Of a DNA stretch of 64,000 nt, positions 15,062 to 32,817 are shown piece by piece. The notes beneath the pieces were generated by a model, which was given only the letters and a program-made list of their open reading frames with translations, was not told the origin of the DNA and did not search any database. A program made the position numbers and the translations under genes. The number at the start of each line of letters is the position of its first letter. The first letter of the stretch is position 1. Origin of the DNA: Eriocheir sinensis (lineage: Eukaryota; Arthropoda; Malacostraca; Decapoda; Varunidae); assembly GCF_024679095.1 (NCBI RefSeq), contig NW_026111660.1, positions 265,001-329,000 on the forward strand, written 5' to 3'.

Positions 15062-15383
15062 GTCTTACAAATGAGGGAGAAACACAACCGCTCTCAAAGA
15101 CGCTTAGCCAAGCACTGAGCGTGAGCGATATCACAGTATCACACACAGTGACTCACGAGGGGTATTAGCCTACTATGAGGTAACCCACACCCTTCCTCCA
15201 TCCCTCCACTATTAAGAGATGGTAATGGGTGAACGAGAGTGTGTTTCACACTAGTAATGAATGCAGATATGGCCACTCACACCAAATACTCTAATTGATT
15301 TCAAAATGAAACTACTGATAGCATATGCACATAAATCATACGTGACCATAATAATCTGTTGAAATACCAATTTTTCGTTATTG

Positions 15384-15846
15384 GTGGGGCAGTAAAATAT
15401 ATTTGAATAAGTGGATGAAACTAAATACAATAATTCTTTACATTTTAAAGAATAATTTGAAGGCTAGCCATAATATCAACATCGCTTACTTAATTTTTGA
15501 CAATTTTTAAAAAATATGTGTAATTTATTGGTTAATTTCATATTTTAGGTTATTTGGGAAGTAGAAGATACAATGCTACCAAGCTGAAATTTTGTGTACT
15601 AAATATACACATATTAACGAGAATTTTCCTCACTAGCCGTAAGTATTTTATCAAACATGAACAAAACGGGCCCCACCTCGTATTATGCCTACTTCAGAGC
15701 ACTTTTTCCAACTTCAAGGGTCTTGGGGCGGTAGAAGATATCCTTCTAGGAAAAAATGCTTTTAACACAATTTTTTTCTCCCCATTTGGCAACTTTTCCG
15801 CACTAGCCACTAAGGAAAATAAAAAAAAGTTGAAAAACGCTCCACC

Positions 15847-15850
<4 letters not shown>
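15384..15850 (-). repeat. right terminal inverted repeat of the long-TIR transposon
   Basis: Reverse complement of 12081-12553 with scattered substitutions and small indels. Similarity fades near the GGGGCAGTAAAATA block. Confidence 0.9.

Positions 15851-15937
<87 letters not shown>
15851..15937. repeat. (TA)n microsatellite
   Basis: About 87 bp of TA repeat with one AA interruption. It links the right end of the long-TIR transposon to the 3' end of LINE-A copy A2. Confidence 0.97.
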
Positions 15938-18889
<2,952 letters not shown>

Positions 18890-19350
18890 AAAAGAAAAGT
18901 TGTCATGTTCAATAATGCGAAGATCAAAGAAGCTCTAGAGACAGTAAATGAATATGTACACTTAGGAAACCTGAAAAAACAAATCCCTCACTCGAACTGT
19001 ATATAAAACGAAGTACAAGCCGTTGGGAGAGTGCCTTCGAAGAACACGATAATATACTGAAATTGAGAGACACTTGACCGTGGTGGCTGAGGCGGAAGGT
19101 GTGCGATCAGCGCATCATTCTCCGCCACATGTAAGAGCAAAGTGAGACATGCCCAAAGAGGAACGGAGACTGATGCTGGGAATGACTACGGTGGATATGA
19201 CAAGCTGAAAAAAGGAATAAAAAAGATGTGACAAAAGGATATGACACAATAAAGGTAATTAAAGTCAAGAAATGGGAGTGGTCAGGGCACATTTAAAAGG
19301 AAGGACAACAGATGGACAAAAATATGCGACTGACTAGGATATCCCAGATG
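18890..19350 (+). pseudogene. decayed RTE-like LINE reverse transcriptase C-terminus
   Basis: On the + strand KVVMFNNAKIKEALETVNEY runs directly into VHLGN (about 18898-18973), the conserved block just after the catalytic core of RTE/BovB-type and related endonuclease-reverse transcriptases. About 200 bp downstream, KVKKWEWSGHI (about 19262-19294) and a DNRWTK-like segment match the usual KWRWAGH and RW motifs near the C-terminus. Several frameshifts and stops lie between. It belongs to a different LINE class from families A, B and C here. Confidence 0.65.
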
Positions 19351-20937
19351 AGAAAAAATATATACAATAAAATAATAATTAAAGTGTGGAAGATATATAA
19401 TAAAAACACAGAACCTCCCCGTTCATTAGATACACATACGTAAAACCTTAATAATCATCTACGCATCAAAAAATGAAGAAAAAAAAAGAATACCAACATA
19501 CAGCCAGTGAGTGAGTGTGGCTGATGTTAACAATCCAAACAACAGCCTTTAATACTAGAAAAAAAATAATTCCCAGGAAATGTTCATCAGCATTGACAGT
19601 CATCTACGCTACGATAAGTCAACCAAACAAAAATAACAACAGGCAGTCAGTAAGGAAGTCAAAGGTTCATGCAAAGAATCTCCGGAACACCCTTGTACAG
19701 CAAACATAACACACTTGTAACACCCCCCTCAAAAAAAAAAAAAAAAAACTTATTCTTAAAAAAAAATCTTATCTTATTAAAAATGCATATTCGCCCACAG
19801 TCTTCGCCGCCAAAGCCACGTCCTGACGGTGTTTCATCCGCGCCTCTTCACCCGCTGAACACCGAGGCCACGCGCAGCTATGGCGTGTGCCCGCACCTTT
19901 ACCCTTATTTCATCCTCCTTCGCCGCGTCTGAGCCACGGGAATTATTCACCAGCCGCCGATACACAAGACATGATCGGAGTGTTTCCCCACGCCCGAACA
20001 CTGACACTGGCTCTGAAAACCTGAGCCACGTTTTGCTTCCCGTTCTCGATTTTCTTGGAGGTACACTGCCGCCTCGTGCGCCTTGAACATGAGCTTTTAC
20101 TGCTACTAAGTTTGTACGGGGAGAGAAGGATGTGTGAGAAGGGAAGGAAGAGCAGGAAGCACGGAAAACATGTCAAGGCATAAAAAAATATACAAAGATA
20201 ACCAGAAAATAACAAGACGTAAGGAAAAAACATCAAAACATAAAAAAAAAATCACAACTCAGGCATAAAATACAAGACATAAGGAAAAATAATAATATCT
20301 ACATAAAAAACAACCAATAAAAAACGACATATGAACAACATTAGAATCTATAGAAAATTTTGATCTAATTAAACCCCACGCAGCTCGTTATACACTTAGA
20401 CTCACTGAGTTAACCTTTGTATTATTAACCATCAACGCACATTAATTATTTACTCGCAGTGACCTCAGGCAGACTGAAGCTTAAACACCATCATATGCAA
20501 AGTCTAATATTGTCAAAGTTTTCAGTTACATTTCCCAACAGCACTGAAATATTCTCGGCATATTTATTTCCAAGCACCACTGAATTATTCTCGACACATT
20601 TATCAACTAACGAACATGAAGTAATTTATGCCGCCCGCCGCTCGCGCTACTCACAACTTGAACACGAAAAAATAAAATAAATTATCCACGTCGTATATTC
20701 ATCACGCCAGACACTGTTGAATTAGTCTTGAACCTTTCACGACTACCGCACATTTATGGAATTTTACTCTTCATATTGTCCCTTTACCTAAAAGCTTACT
20801 TAATCCGGCGACCAATTACACAAAAAAAACTATAACACCAGTAGCGCGTTATTTCAACATCAAGAAAATGCAACGGGATATCAAAGAAGCAGACCATTAT
20901 TTTTTTATGAAGAGGATTATAAATATTTGTCACCTGT
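19351..20937. other. AT-rich stretch with a GC-rich island
   Basis: 19351-19780 is A-rich and featureless. 19785-20090 is distinctly GC- and CpG-rich; a 68-codon frame opens at ATG 19880 (MACARTFTLISSSF) but has no recognisable domain. 20100-20937 returns to AT-rich DNA. No gene is claimed. Confidence 0.4.
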
Positions 20938-21600
20938 TCTATGCGTGACCTCACCTGACCTCACCCTGTCCACGTAAATCATAATCCTGTCACACTGTAT
21001 GGCCTTACCACACCTGTCCTGTTCTGACCTCGCTTGTCCCTACCACTCGTAGCCTCCCATCGGCTCACTTGACTAAAACATTGCCCTTCTTCCTGCGGCC
21101 TAGCCTCAATATACATCTTCCTGCGCCTGTTCCTTCAACCAAACTCTGTAACCCGTCTGAAACTCACCTATTCCTCCTGACGAAATGCCTCATAATCTGT
21201 CCTTCTGTAACTCAATACATGCATTTCCATGGGACCAACTGGCCAATGTAAGAATGATTCTCGCATTACCTGTCTTAACCTGAGCCATGCACTTCCTGAC
21301 CACACCTGGCTGATGCACCTCATAGTCGGTCTTCATGTGATCTCAATTGGCCACTTTGTGTCATTACCTGTCTCGTTTACCTGTCCATACCTACCTTCCC
21401 TTTCCTGTGCCACACGCCTGCCCCAACAAACCCTCAACTGACCTTCCCTCACCTGCCCATTCATATCTCATTACCTGTCCACTCTTTACATGTCCTCCCA
21501 ACGCCTCGACTTCCTAAGACTTCACCTGCCTCCACCTGGCCCATGTATCTAGTTAACTGGCCCCATCTTACCTGCGTCACGTGTCCCCAGGTAGACTATC
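20938..21600. repeat. degenerate CCTG-rich low-complexity block
   Basis: Pyrimidine-rich sequence in which CCTGTCC and CACCTG recur every few tens of bases without a fixed period. CACCTG is an E-box core, but the density is best explained by low complexity. Frames through it are not accepted as coding. Confidence 0.5.
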
Positions 21601-21645
21601 GCCATTTAGTATTAGTCCCTTGAAAGAACACGAAAGGAAAACCTG

Positions 21646-21735
21646 TTGGGACACCTGAAGGGGAGGCCAGAAGGAACACCAGCGAGGAACATCTCAAGGG
21701 AACACCTGCAGGGAACATCTGAATGGAACATCTGA
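21646..21735. repeat. short degenerate tandem repeat, 13-15 bp unit
   Basis: Variants of GGGAACAYCTGMA recur consecutively: GGGACACCTGAAGG, GGAACACCAGCGA, GGAACATCTCAAG, GGAACACCTGCAG, GGAACATCTGAAT, GGAACATCTGAGA. Confidence 0.7.
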
Positions 21736-21796
21736 GAGTTGAGGTTATGCAATCACACCGTGTTAATTGAAAAAGGCCGAAAAGGTGGTGGTTTGT

Positions 21797-22325
<529 letters not shown>

Positions 22326-22524
22326 CACTTCCATCTTTTTCCCCTCACCTAAACGCCACTATCACCCAGTGTCTTTCTTCCTGTCCACGTCCTTTATTTA
22401 TCTTTTTTTTTTCGTTGCCTTTGATTTCAGCTTCGTTTTCTTTGATTTGCCGCAAGTTTTCATTCGTTTGTTTTGTGTTTACTTCCATATTGACGAAACT
22501 CTTAAGGACAGCGTGTTCCCTTGT

Positions 22525-22725
22525 TTCTATCTGTCCATCTGTCTGTCTGACAGTCTGTGTCTGTCTCCTTGTCTACCTGTCTGTCTGTCTGTCTATCTGT
22601 CTCTTTATTTGCGTCATTGTCTATCTTTCTATCTATCTATTTACCTATAATTATTTAACTATTTAACTATCAATTTCACTGTCTATCTATTTAGGTAGCT
22701 GTGTGTCTATCTGTCTGTCTTCAGT
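22525..22725. repeat. imperfect (TCTG)n/(TCTA)n tetranucleotide repeat
   Basis: Runs of CTGT and CTAT units with interruptions. The long Cys/Leu/Ser frames that extend out of the GT array through this block are translated repeat. Confidence 0.85.
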
Positions 22726-23640
22726 TAATGTGCTAAACGTGTTTGTGCGTTGGCATATAAATACCGATACAACACAACACCCGGACCCGAGATGACGCAT
22801 ATAAAGACGTATTTGATATTGACCATTGCCTGGATATTATAGACAAAGGGGATAAACGCAGAATTCAATAAAAACTATACGATTTCCTCCAGTGGGTAGG
22901 GTTGCAAACGGTGGGAACGTTTCCGGTAAAATAGAAACTTTCCATGGAAAGTTTCAGGGAATTTTCAGGGCCCAGAATTTTTGGGAATTTATTGGAATTT
23001 TCAAATTTTTCACATGTGTATTTGCCTTACTAAACAAACCAGCTTTGGTCAATATAACTTAATTAAATAGTTTTCAAACACGTGGCATCCAAACACCTAT
23101 AACATTAATTAACAAAGAAAGCCTTCACTTTGTTATATAGAAAGTCTCATTTAATAAGGAAGAATAAATATTTTTCCTCTGTCAAGACGTTTGGCAGCTT
23201 TTTGTGGTTTTGTTGAGTTAGGATAAGTAGTAGGGCGTCTTCAAACATAAAATAGGCGACACCTTATGGCACAAAATAACAAAACTTGACCTCACTCAGC
23301 CGGTAAGCCTGAGGCTTTCTTTCTCTTCATCTCCTCCTCCTCCTCCTCCTCCTCCTCCTTCTCCTCCTCCTCCTCCTCCTCCTCTTCTTTGCACCTTCAC
23401 CTGTACTGATACGTTCAATAATGGACGAGGAAAAATAGCTCTCAGATCAAGAGCCATTATGTTATTCATTCCATTCAGCTCATCACTTTCGACCTTTTCA
23501 AAACACGCGTCTTTATGCAGCATAACACAATTTTGTTGAAAAAAAAAAAAACGCGTAGAATAGTAAGTGTCGGTAATGCTCACGAGGCACAAAACACTCG
23601 CGTTGATGAAATTACATTACCATTGTTTTTTAGATATATT
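22726..23640. other. spacer with a possible transposon end and a (CTC)n tract
   Basis: 22893-23010 has the look of a hAT-type terminus (GGGTTGCAAACGG followed by repeated GGAATTTT/AAACTTTCC motifs), but no matching inverted end was found nearby. 23331-23386 is a (CTC)n tract. The remainder is unrecognised. Confidence 0.4.
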
Positions 23641-23682
23641 TCCCCCCCCCCCCTCCCCCCTGTTTTTTTTTTTTTTTTTTTT
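23641..23682. repeat. C-run then T-run homopolymers
   Basis: About 20 mostly C bases followed by about 20 T bases, directly adjoining the 3' end of SINE-2 copy 1. On the minus strand this reads as a poly(A) tail followed by G, consistent with retroposition. Confidence 0.85.
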
Positions 23683-24034
23683 ACGTCGTTGCCTGTTGCG
23701 CCGGTAGGCATCTTCCTGGTGGGGCCTGATGGTCGGCCCAAGGCTTCTTCAAGGTGGGGCCTGATGGTCGGCCCTGCCCGTTCTGGCGCAGGCGAGTGTT
23801 TATAGTGGCGCCATCTTGCATTGGCTCATGCTGGCCCCCGGAACTCGTTCTTGATTCGCTTGGACGGCTTCCTCTTGAGTCCGGGTTGATAGGTGGTCTT
23901 CAGGACAGCATGTGGGTAGTTTTAAGCCACTCGGCGGTGACTGAAAAATCCGAGTGGTAGCGTGGGGATTCGAACCCGCGTCGTCCATCACGCGGTGAAT
24001 GTGGGCCCAGTACGCTACCAGCTCGGCCACCGCC
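23683..24034 (-). mobile_element. SINE-2 copy 1, tRNA-headed
   Basis: The minus strand starts GGCGGTGGCCGAGCTGGTAG (A-box region) and has B-box GGTTCGAATCC about 55 bp later. A body of about 270 bp follows, nearly identical to the copy at 54917-55270. The body contains two tandem copies of a GGGCCGACCATCAGGCCCCA unit and ends near GCAACAGGCAACGACG followed by poly(A). The poly(A) tail and pol III boxes make a LINE-mobilised SINE the best explanation. Confidence 0.85.
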
Positions 24035-24148
24035 TTGCTGTCAGATCCTGCGAGTCAGCGAGCCTTTCAACACACAAGTTCATTTTCGCGTTCACATAAT
24101 TTCTGCCTTTCATCTGTTTCTTCACGTCACCTTGAATGCAAGTTGACT

Positions 24149-24265
<117 letters not shown>

Positions 24266-24503
24266 AGAAGAGCCTCCATCCGGAAGGGAGTTACGATGGG
24301 AACAATCGGTTAGATTGTTCGCATTGCAATTCATCGGCCCCTGACGGAACGCCGATGACTGTGGCACTCAACTATAGCTTTTACTATACTACAGATAAAT
24401 AATACAAAAAACATAGGAATTATACATAATGAATAACAAAATAAAGGTCGAGTTGGGTCTTATGTGGGGCGCTGCTGGCATAGTGCTGCTGCGTTCCCGC
24501 GGA

Positions 24504-25531
<1,028 letters not shown>

Positions 25532-25732
25532 GATTAGTGGACGGCCATAAATATCCACCCCCTCCCCCCGTCATGTTATCGAGTGGAAAACCGGAGGCAC
25601 GGCCCGGAAAGAGCGTGGGAGGAGAGGCGCCGGGGAAAAAGGGAGACAGGGAGAGGGAGAGACTTGTAGGCAGGCAGGTGGAGAGGGAAGGAAGATGTAA
25701 AGGTAGGCGAGAGGAAGGAGGAGCGAGGGTGA

Positions 25733-27261
25733 GAACATAAGAACATAAGAACGCAGGAGTATACAAGAGGCCGGCAGGCCTGTACGAGGCAGCTCCTTTG
25801 ACCCTAAGCTCCCGTGTATCTAACCCCACCTAATATCGCTGTCCATGAATTTATCTAGTCTATTTTTGAATGTGACAATTGTATTGGCACTCACCACATG
25901 ACTGCTAAGCCTATTCCACTCATCCACCACCCTGTTAGCAAACCAATTTTTGCCTATGTCCCTGTTGAATCTGTATTTATCCAGTTTAAACCCGTTACTT
26001 CGTGTCCTACCCGGTTCTCTTACCAACAAAACCTTATGAATGTCTCCCTTATTAAAGCCCTTCATCCATTTATAAACCTCGATCATGTCTCCACGCACCC
26101 TTCGCCTTTCTAGAGAATGCAAGTTTAACTGTTTGAGTCTTCCCTCGTATGGCAAGTTTCTCAACCCCTGAATCATCTTAGTCATTCTCCTCTGCACCGA
26201 TTCTAACATTTTGATATCCATTCTATAGTAAGGTGACCAGAACTGAACCGCATAGTCAAGATGAGGTCTAACTAATGCTAAATATAGTTTGAGGAAGACT
26301 TCGGGGCTTCTGTTGCTTACGCTCCTTGAAATAAATCCCAGTACCTTATTAGCTCGATTTCTAGCTTGAATGCATTGTGCCCTTGGACGGAGATCAGAGC
26401 TCACTAAGACTCCTAAATCCCTCTCGCACCCAGACCTACTTATGAGAGTGTCATTTAAGCAATAGTTATGTGAGGGGTTGTTCCTACCTACACTCAGAAT
26501 ACTGCACTTCCCTACATTGAACTCCATCTGCCATTTATCCGCCCAGTCATATAATCTGTTGAGTTCACCTTGGAGAATACTAGCGTCCTGATCCGACCCA
26601 ATTACTCTACCGATCTTGGTATCATCTGCAAATTTACTAACATCACTACTAACTCCTGTATCTAAGTCATTGATATAAATAATAAACAAAAGTGGACCTA
26701 ATACCGAACCTTGTGGGACCCCACTCGTAACACATCCCCAGTCAGATTTTTTACCATTGATTTGCACTCTTTGCTTCCTATTGCTAAGCCACGCCTTGAC
26801 CCAGTTCAAAACTTTACCCTCTACTCCGTGAGCCTGTAATTTAAGCAACAGTCGTTGGTGAGGAACTTTGTCAAACGCTTTACTGAAATCAAGATAGATT
26901 ACATCATAATTTTCGTCTCTGTCAACCGCCTCAAATACTTTATTGTAGAAGGACAAGAGATTGGTGAGGCATGACCTACCTTTTGTGAACCCATGCTGCG
27001 AGTCGTGAATTAAGCTATGTTTCTCTAAATGCTCCCGAATGTTCCTGGCTATTATGGACTCCAGCATCTTCCCTATAACCGATGTTAAGCTAATTGGGCG
27101 ATAGTTTGAAGCAACTGACCTGTCCCCCTTTTTAAAAATCGGCGTCACATTAGCTACTTTCCATAGGCTCGGCACATAGCCAGTATTTACCGACATCTTA
27201 AAGATGTCGGTTAGTGGGTCACTGATTACATCACCTAACTCCTTTAATACCCTCGGAAATA
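25733..27261 (-). mobile_element. LINE-B copy B2, 5'-truncated CR1-type non-LTR retrotransposon
   Basis: The 3' tail lies at 25733-25755 (minus strand reads TTCTTATG repeats). Coding sequence reaches 27261, where similarity to B1 stops abruptly inside the reverse transcriptase N-terminus. The 5' flank is purine-rich low-complexity DNA. CR1-clade placement is inferred from motif style ([25 protein letters not shown]) and the short repeat tail. Confidence 0.92.
25820..27261 (-). CDS. partial but undamaged reverse transcriptase of LINE-B copy B2
   Basis: One frame runs without stop from the truncation point (GIFPRVLKELGDVISDP) to the natural terminator, about 480 codons. RNA-directed DNA polymerase motifs, in order: VTPIFKKGD and NYRPISLTSV; motif A VIYLDFSKAFDKVPH with catalytic Asp; motif [17 protein letters not shown]; motif C KFADDTKIG with both catalytic Asp; then the thumb and the C-terminal RRMTKMIQGLRNLPYEGRL and VVDEWNRLSSHVV segments. 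The first internal Met is at 27196. Endonuclease and ORF1 are absent, so it is not autonomous. Lack of frame damage implies a young insertion. Confidence 0.92.
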
Positions 27262-28313
27262 TCCCGAGAAAGAGGAAGAAGTGGAGGTAAAGAGCGAGGG
27301 ATATTCGTAGGAAGCTAAAGAGGGAGGAGGAAAGAGAAAAAGATGGATAAAAAAGAAATGGCTATTGGTGGAAAGGCTGAGAGAGGAAGAAGAGATATAA
27401 AGAAACGAGAGAGAGTGCGAGGGAGAATTTTGATGATAGCTCAGGTAGGAGGCGGATAAAACACAGGAGCCACAGAGATAGACACGGAGAGATAATGTAA
27501 AGGAAAACATTTAGGTGATAACACGGAATGAAGAGGCGCAGGAAGAGAGTTCTAGACCAAGGGAATGAAGGGATGAAATGAGAAAGAAAGGGAAAACCAA
27601 GAGACAGGAGGGAAGAAGAGGGAGTTAAGATATAACTGATTGCTTGTGAAGGTAGTAACATTAGTATAATACAATGTGATAGAACCAGAAGACAGGGGAG
27701 GGGGTGGGGAAGGAGATAAGTAGGCTATCGTAACAAAAGCAAAAAAACATAAAGGACGAGTAAGTCCGTTAGACAAGCAAACAACACTCAGCGGCTCACA
27801 CCACAAGACAAATCCTCGCGTGGGTTGCCAAAGAGGTTTAACGAAGCTTACGTCCGTACTCCAAGCTCTCCCTTCCTCGGCCATTCCCTCGACATCAGTT
27901 ACAACAATATCATTGTGCCTGACTCTAATCCTTACGAGCTGCCTATGAACTACTGCTAAGGGTTAGTAGCGCCGCCCAAAACAGCAATTCTCCCTTTCAG
28001 TAACTATCAGTTTGCTGCCACTAATGACCTAAGTAGTCTTGCCCCTCAATTAACACCGAAGCATCAGGTTACATAATCCCTTTCCTTAATCTTCATCCCC
28101 TCAAAGTTCACTTCACACGTAGCCTACCTGACCAAACCTGACCTGTGGTCCAAAGATCCTGCCAGCCCCGCCCCGTAATCTGAAAGCATCTGCCACCTGC
28201 ACACACTCCACGCCCACAAAAAGTATATCCACAACCGCCCCGCATACCCAACCCGCAAATGCAAATTCAACCCATATCCTACCTGCACAATAAACTTGTA
28301 GTAAATCGTTCTC

Positions 28314-28315
<2 letters not shown>
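27262..28315. other. purine-rich block, then unrecognised sequence
   Basis: 27262-27620 is A/G-rich low complexity. 27620-28315 contains no recognisable exon, tRNA or terminal repeat. Confidence 0.4.

Positions 28316-28363
<48 letters not shown>
28316..28363. repeat. (CA)n microsatellite
   Basis: 48 bp of CA repeat at the outer edge of element D copy 1. Confidence 0.95.
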
Positions 28364-28366
<3 letters not shown>

Positions 28367-29047
28367 TGACCCAGTCCTGACCGAGGTCGGACGTGGGTCA
28401 TGGCGCTCCGAAAGGAGCAGCCCGGGGCCAGCCTGTTGGCCTCTCCCCTTCCCCTTCATCCCCGTCTCCCCTTTCATCAAGAAACACTACTTAGCAAGTT
28501 ATTTTTTTGTGGCATTATGTGATATCATGGTGACAGTCTGACAGAGTGAGTGGAGTGCGTGTGTGGTGCCGGGAAGACACAGATCGCCGAGTCTGTCGCC
28601 GCCGCGACCTTCCATCAAGTCCCTGCCGAAGCCCCGAGGTCTCCCCCAGGCTCACCAGCCCGCCCATCCTGCTGTTGAAGTCTGGTCAGGTGCAGTGCAG
28701 TGGAGGCTTCATCACTCAGGTGGGGGCAATGTTCAGTCTGCTCAGGACCAGCCTGTGCAGTCTGTTCCCAGGAACAGCTCCGAGTCTTCACATCTGTCTC
28801 GCCACCTGTATTGGATTAGCACTTCACCGCTAAGCCCCTTTCTGAGTGACCACCGATACCGCCTCTACCTGCTCCAGGGCCACCTGCTGCTACCTGACCC
28901 ACCATTTTTTGACCTGGGGATGACCTCGGATTAACACCTACTCGCCTTCCAGAAAAGGATTACCTTCCCGCTTCATCGCTCTACCACACCGCACTCCACC
29001 ACCTCCTCACCCCTCAAGCATCACCACAACGTTCCCTCCGTTAATGT
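28364..29047 (+). mobile_element. element D copy 1 (unclassified retroposon), 3'-truncated
   Basis: Homologous, in opposite orientation, to 29793-30620. Shared blocks include GGTGCCGGGA-GACACAGATCG, GCCCGCCCATCCTGCTGTTG, AGTCTGGTCAGGTGCAGTG and CCGAGGTCATCCCCAGGTC (as complement). Similarity stops at CCCTCCGTTAATGTA, just before a LINE-B' fragment. The amino-acid frame around AHPAVEVWSGAV is conserved between copies (28563-28934 here), so coding origin is possible, but no domain was recognised. Confidence 0.7.
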
Positions 29048-29705
29048 ATTAGTGCGAGGAATAGGGCTAACAGGGTATTAGGCTTTATTAACAGGACGGT
29101 AACCAACAAAAGTGCAGAGGTCATCCTCAGACTCTATTTAGCGTTAATTAGGCCACACTTAGATTATGCTGTCCAGTTTTGGTGCTCACACTACATAATG
29201 GACATCAACTTGCTAGAATCAGTTCAGAGGAGGATGACCAAGATGATTCTGGGGCTGAGGAACCTCCCATATCCAAATAGGCTGAAACATCTAAACTTAC
29301 ATTCACTAGAGAGAAGAAGAGTGCGGGGAGATCTGATAGAAGTATTCAAATGGGTCAAGGGTTACAACAAAGGCGATATAAGTAAAGTACTGATAATTAG
29401 CCAGCAGGATAGAACTCGCAGTAATGGATTTGAATTAGAAAAGTATAGATTTAGGAGAGATATAGGCAAGCATTGGTTTAGTAATAGGGTGGTGGGGGAA
29501 TGGAATAGACTCAGCAATCACATAGTTAGTGCAGGGACGATAGCTTCTTTTAAGAGTAGACTGGATAGCTACATGGACGAGGACGACAGGTGGCAGTGAT
29601 GTGTGGGTGCAGTAAGGTGACGGGGTACTGGACGCGTGCCTAGTACCGCCGGTATAACGATGATCAGGCCTCTACCGGTAACTCCTGTAACTACACCTCA
29701 CCCAC
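29048..29705 (+). pseudogene. LINE-B' reverse transcriptase 3' fragment
   Basis: Encodes the C-terminal region of a CR1-type reverse transcriptase: ARNRANRVLGFINR, RPHLDYAVQFW, SVQRRMTKMILGLRNLPYPN, RDIGKHWFSNRVVGEWNRLS and a stop after DDRWQ (29599). It is clearly related to LINE-B but diverged throughout, and the 3' UTR (29600-29705) is different, so it is a separate subfamily. The frame is open from 29198 at least. It is 5'-truncated and lies between two opposed element D copies. Confidence 0.85.
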
Positions 29706-29711
29706 CGTGAG

Positions 29712-30620
<909 letters not shown>

Positions 30621-30651
<31 letters not shown>
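30621..30651. repeat. (GT)n microsatellite
   Basis: About 30 bp of GT at the 5' edge of element D copy 2. Copy 1 has a CA tract in the mirrored position. Confidence 0.95.
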
Positions 30652-30653
<2 letters not shown>

Positions 30654-30739
30654 CAGCAAGACGCTCGCCGATGCGCACTTGATAAGGAAAAGTAATGAAG
30701 GCTCGGCCCTTGATACAGGTGGAGGGGAGATAGCCAATC

Positions 30740-30750
30740 AGTCAGTCAGT

Positions 30751-30798
<48 letters not shown>
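30740..30798. repeat. (GTCA)n then (CT)n microsatellite
   Basis: Three to four GTCA units followed by about 45 bp of CT. Confidence 0.95.
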
Positions 30799-30802
<4 letters not shown>

Positions 30803-32327
30803 TTTCGTGTACTTCTTCTCCGTAGTGTCCTACTCTCATTTCCTATTTCTCTCCTCGTGTTCTGTTATCGCTTAGTTTTTTTTTTCTACTTTTATTAATC
30901 TTCTTACTTCATTTGTTTATCTCATTATTCTTTCCCTATATTCGTTTTATTAGTTTTTTTTTTTTTTAAGTGAACTATGTAATTCCTTTTGTCTACTTTC
31001 CTTATTAACTTAATTCTCTTCATACCTATGTGTTTACTTCTCTATCTACAAGTCTCTATCTATACTTATCTATCTATCTACCACTTTATCTATATTTCTC
31101 CCACTCTCCTCTCCTCCAAGAACAGCACACAGGACGCGCCGGGCCTCGGCAAGTGTATCGTTATGCAGATTAAACCAAACGGACGCGAGCATGTAATAGG
31201 AAAGAAGTTGTGACGGAGATTAAACAGCGGCCGGGCATCCGCTCCAAGGCAGTGCCCTCTTAGTGTGCGGGGCCCCGGATAATGATGGGCAAAGAGACCG
31301 TGGAATGAAGACGTGGATACGGAACCACGAACCCAGGAGGAGCAAAGCTTACTATTAACACAACTAAAAATGACAATAATAATAGAAATGGAGTTGGGGA
31401 TGTTTCATTAAGGTCTCAAAGGATTGATATGAGGCTGGCTTGATGAAGAGGAAGTGAAAGAGAGGAGGGGGAGAGGAGAAGAGGAGGGAAAAGAGGGGCC
31501 GATGGGGAGGTGTGTAAAGAGCGAGAGTTCACCTAATGATTCCTGTTCTCGGGTTAGGAAGGGGAAGAAGAAGAGGAGGTGAGGAGATGAAGAGGCTACA
31601 GGAAGGTGAGATGAGAGAAAAGGAGCTCTGACCTCACCAATACCTTTCTTATTCCTACTTTTCCTGTGTGTGAGCTGGAAGAAGAATAGCAAGGAGAAAA
31701 TAGAGTAAAAAGAAGAGTGGGGAAAAACAGAAAAATGGGAAGGAGGATATAAGGAGAGGAAGGAAGGAGAATAATAGAGATGTATAGTTATGTAGAGGAG
31801 GAGAAAAGGGAAATTATAAAGCAAGTGGATGCTGCTGAGATACAAAGGGTAAGGTGAGTAGAGAGGGGAAGGGAAGGTAAAAAGGTTAGTGTTCTGAGGA
31901 AGGAAAGAAGGAAGGGCAAAGGAGATAAAGTAAGAATTGTGTTTGGATACGACTGAGGCACGATAGAGGAGGGAAGATGGGAGGGAAGGAGAGAGAGAGG
32001 GGATGCAGATGGATGTGAAGAGGTAGTAGGGTGAGGAGGAAGAGGGAAAAACAAAGTGAAGAGGGCAAAGCAGGGAGGAAGAAAAGACGGGAGCGAGAAA
32101 AGTGGGAGATAAAGTTTTGTAATTATTTTTTTTTCATTATTTCGCCTTTTTCACTTCATTTTCATTCAACTTTTATTTCGTTGATTCACTGGCGAGGAAA
32201 TATCTGGCGGCGAAAAACGATTAATATTTTCGTGAGTAATACGAAGAAAGGAACATTACGAAAAGCTTCACGTTTTATAGAAACCATTACTACTTCATTA
32301 TTACGATGGAAACTGTGTGTGTTTGAT

Positions 32328-32330
<3 letters not shown>
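30799..32330. other. low-complexity stretch: TCTA units and a long purine-rich block
   Basis: 30830-31100 is T-rich with (TCTA)n near 31047-31090. 31130-31270 is GC-richer but without recognised signals. 31430-32110 is strongly A/G-rich, and antisense Ser/Leu/Pro-rich frames there are artefacts. 32110-32330 is AT-rich. Confidence 0.45.

Positions 32331-32817
<487 letters not shown>

Noticed and set aside
19880..20086. 68-codon frame MACARTFTLISSSF... in a GC-rich island
   Set aside because: No domain, no clear splice boundaries and no repeat of the frame elsewhere. Left as undetermined.
20938..21600. Cluster of CACCTG E-boxes as an enhancer
   Set aside because: The whole block is CCTG-rich low complexity, so motif density carries little information.
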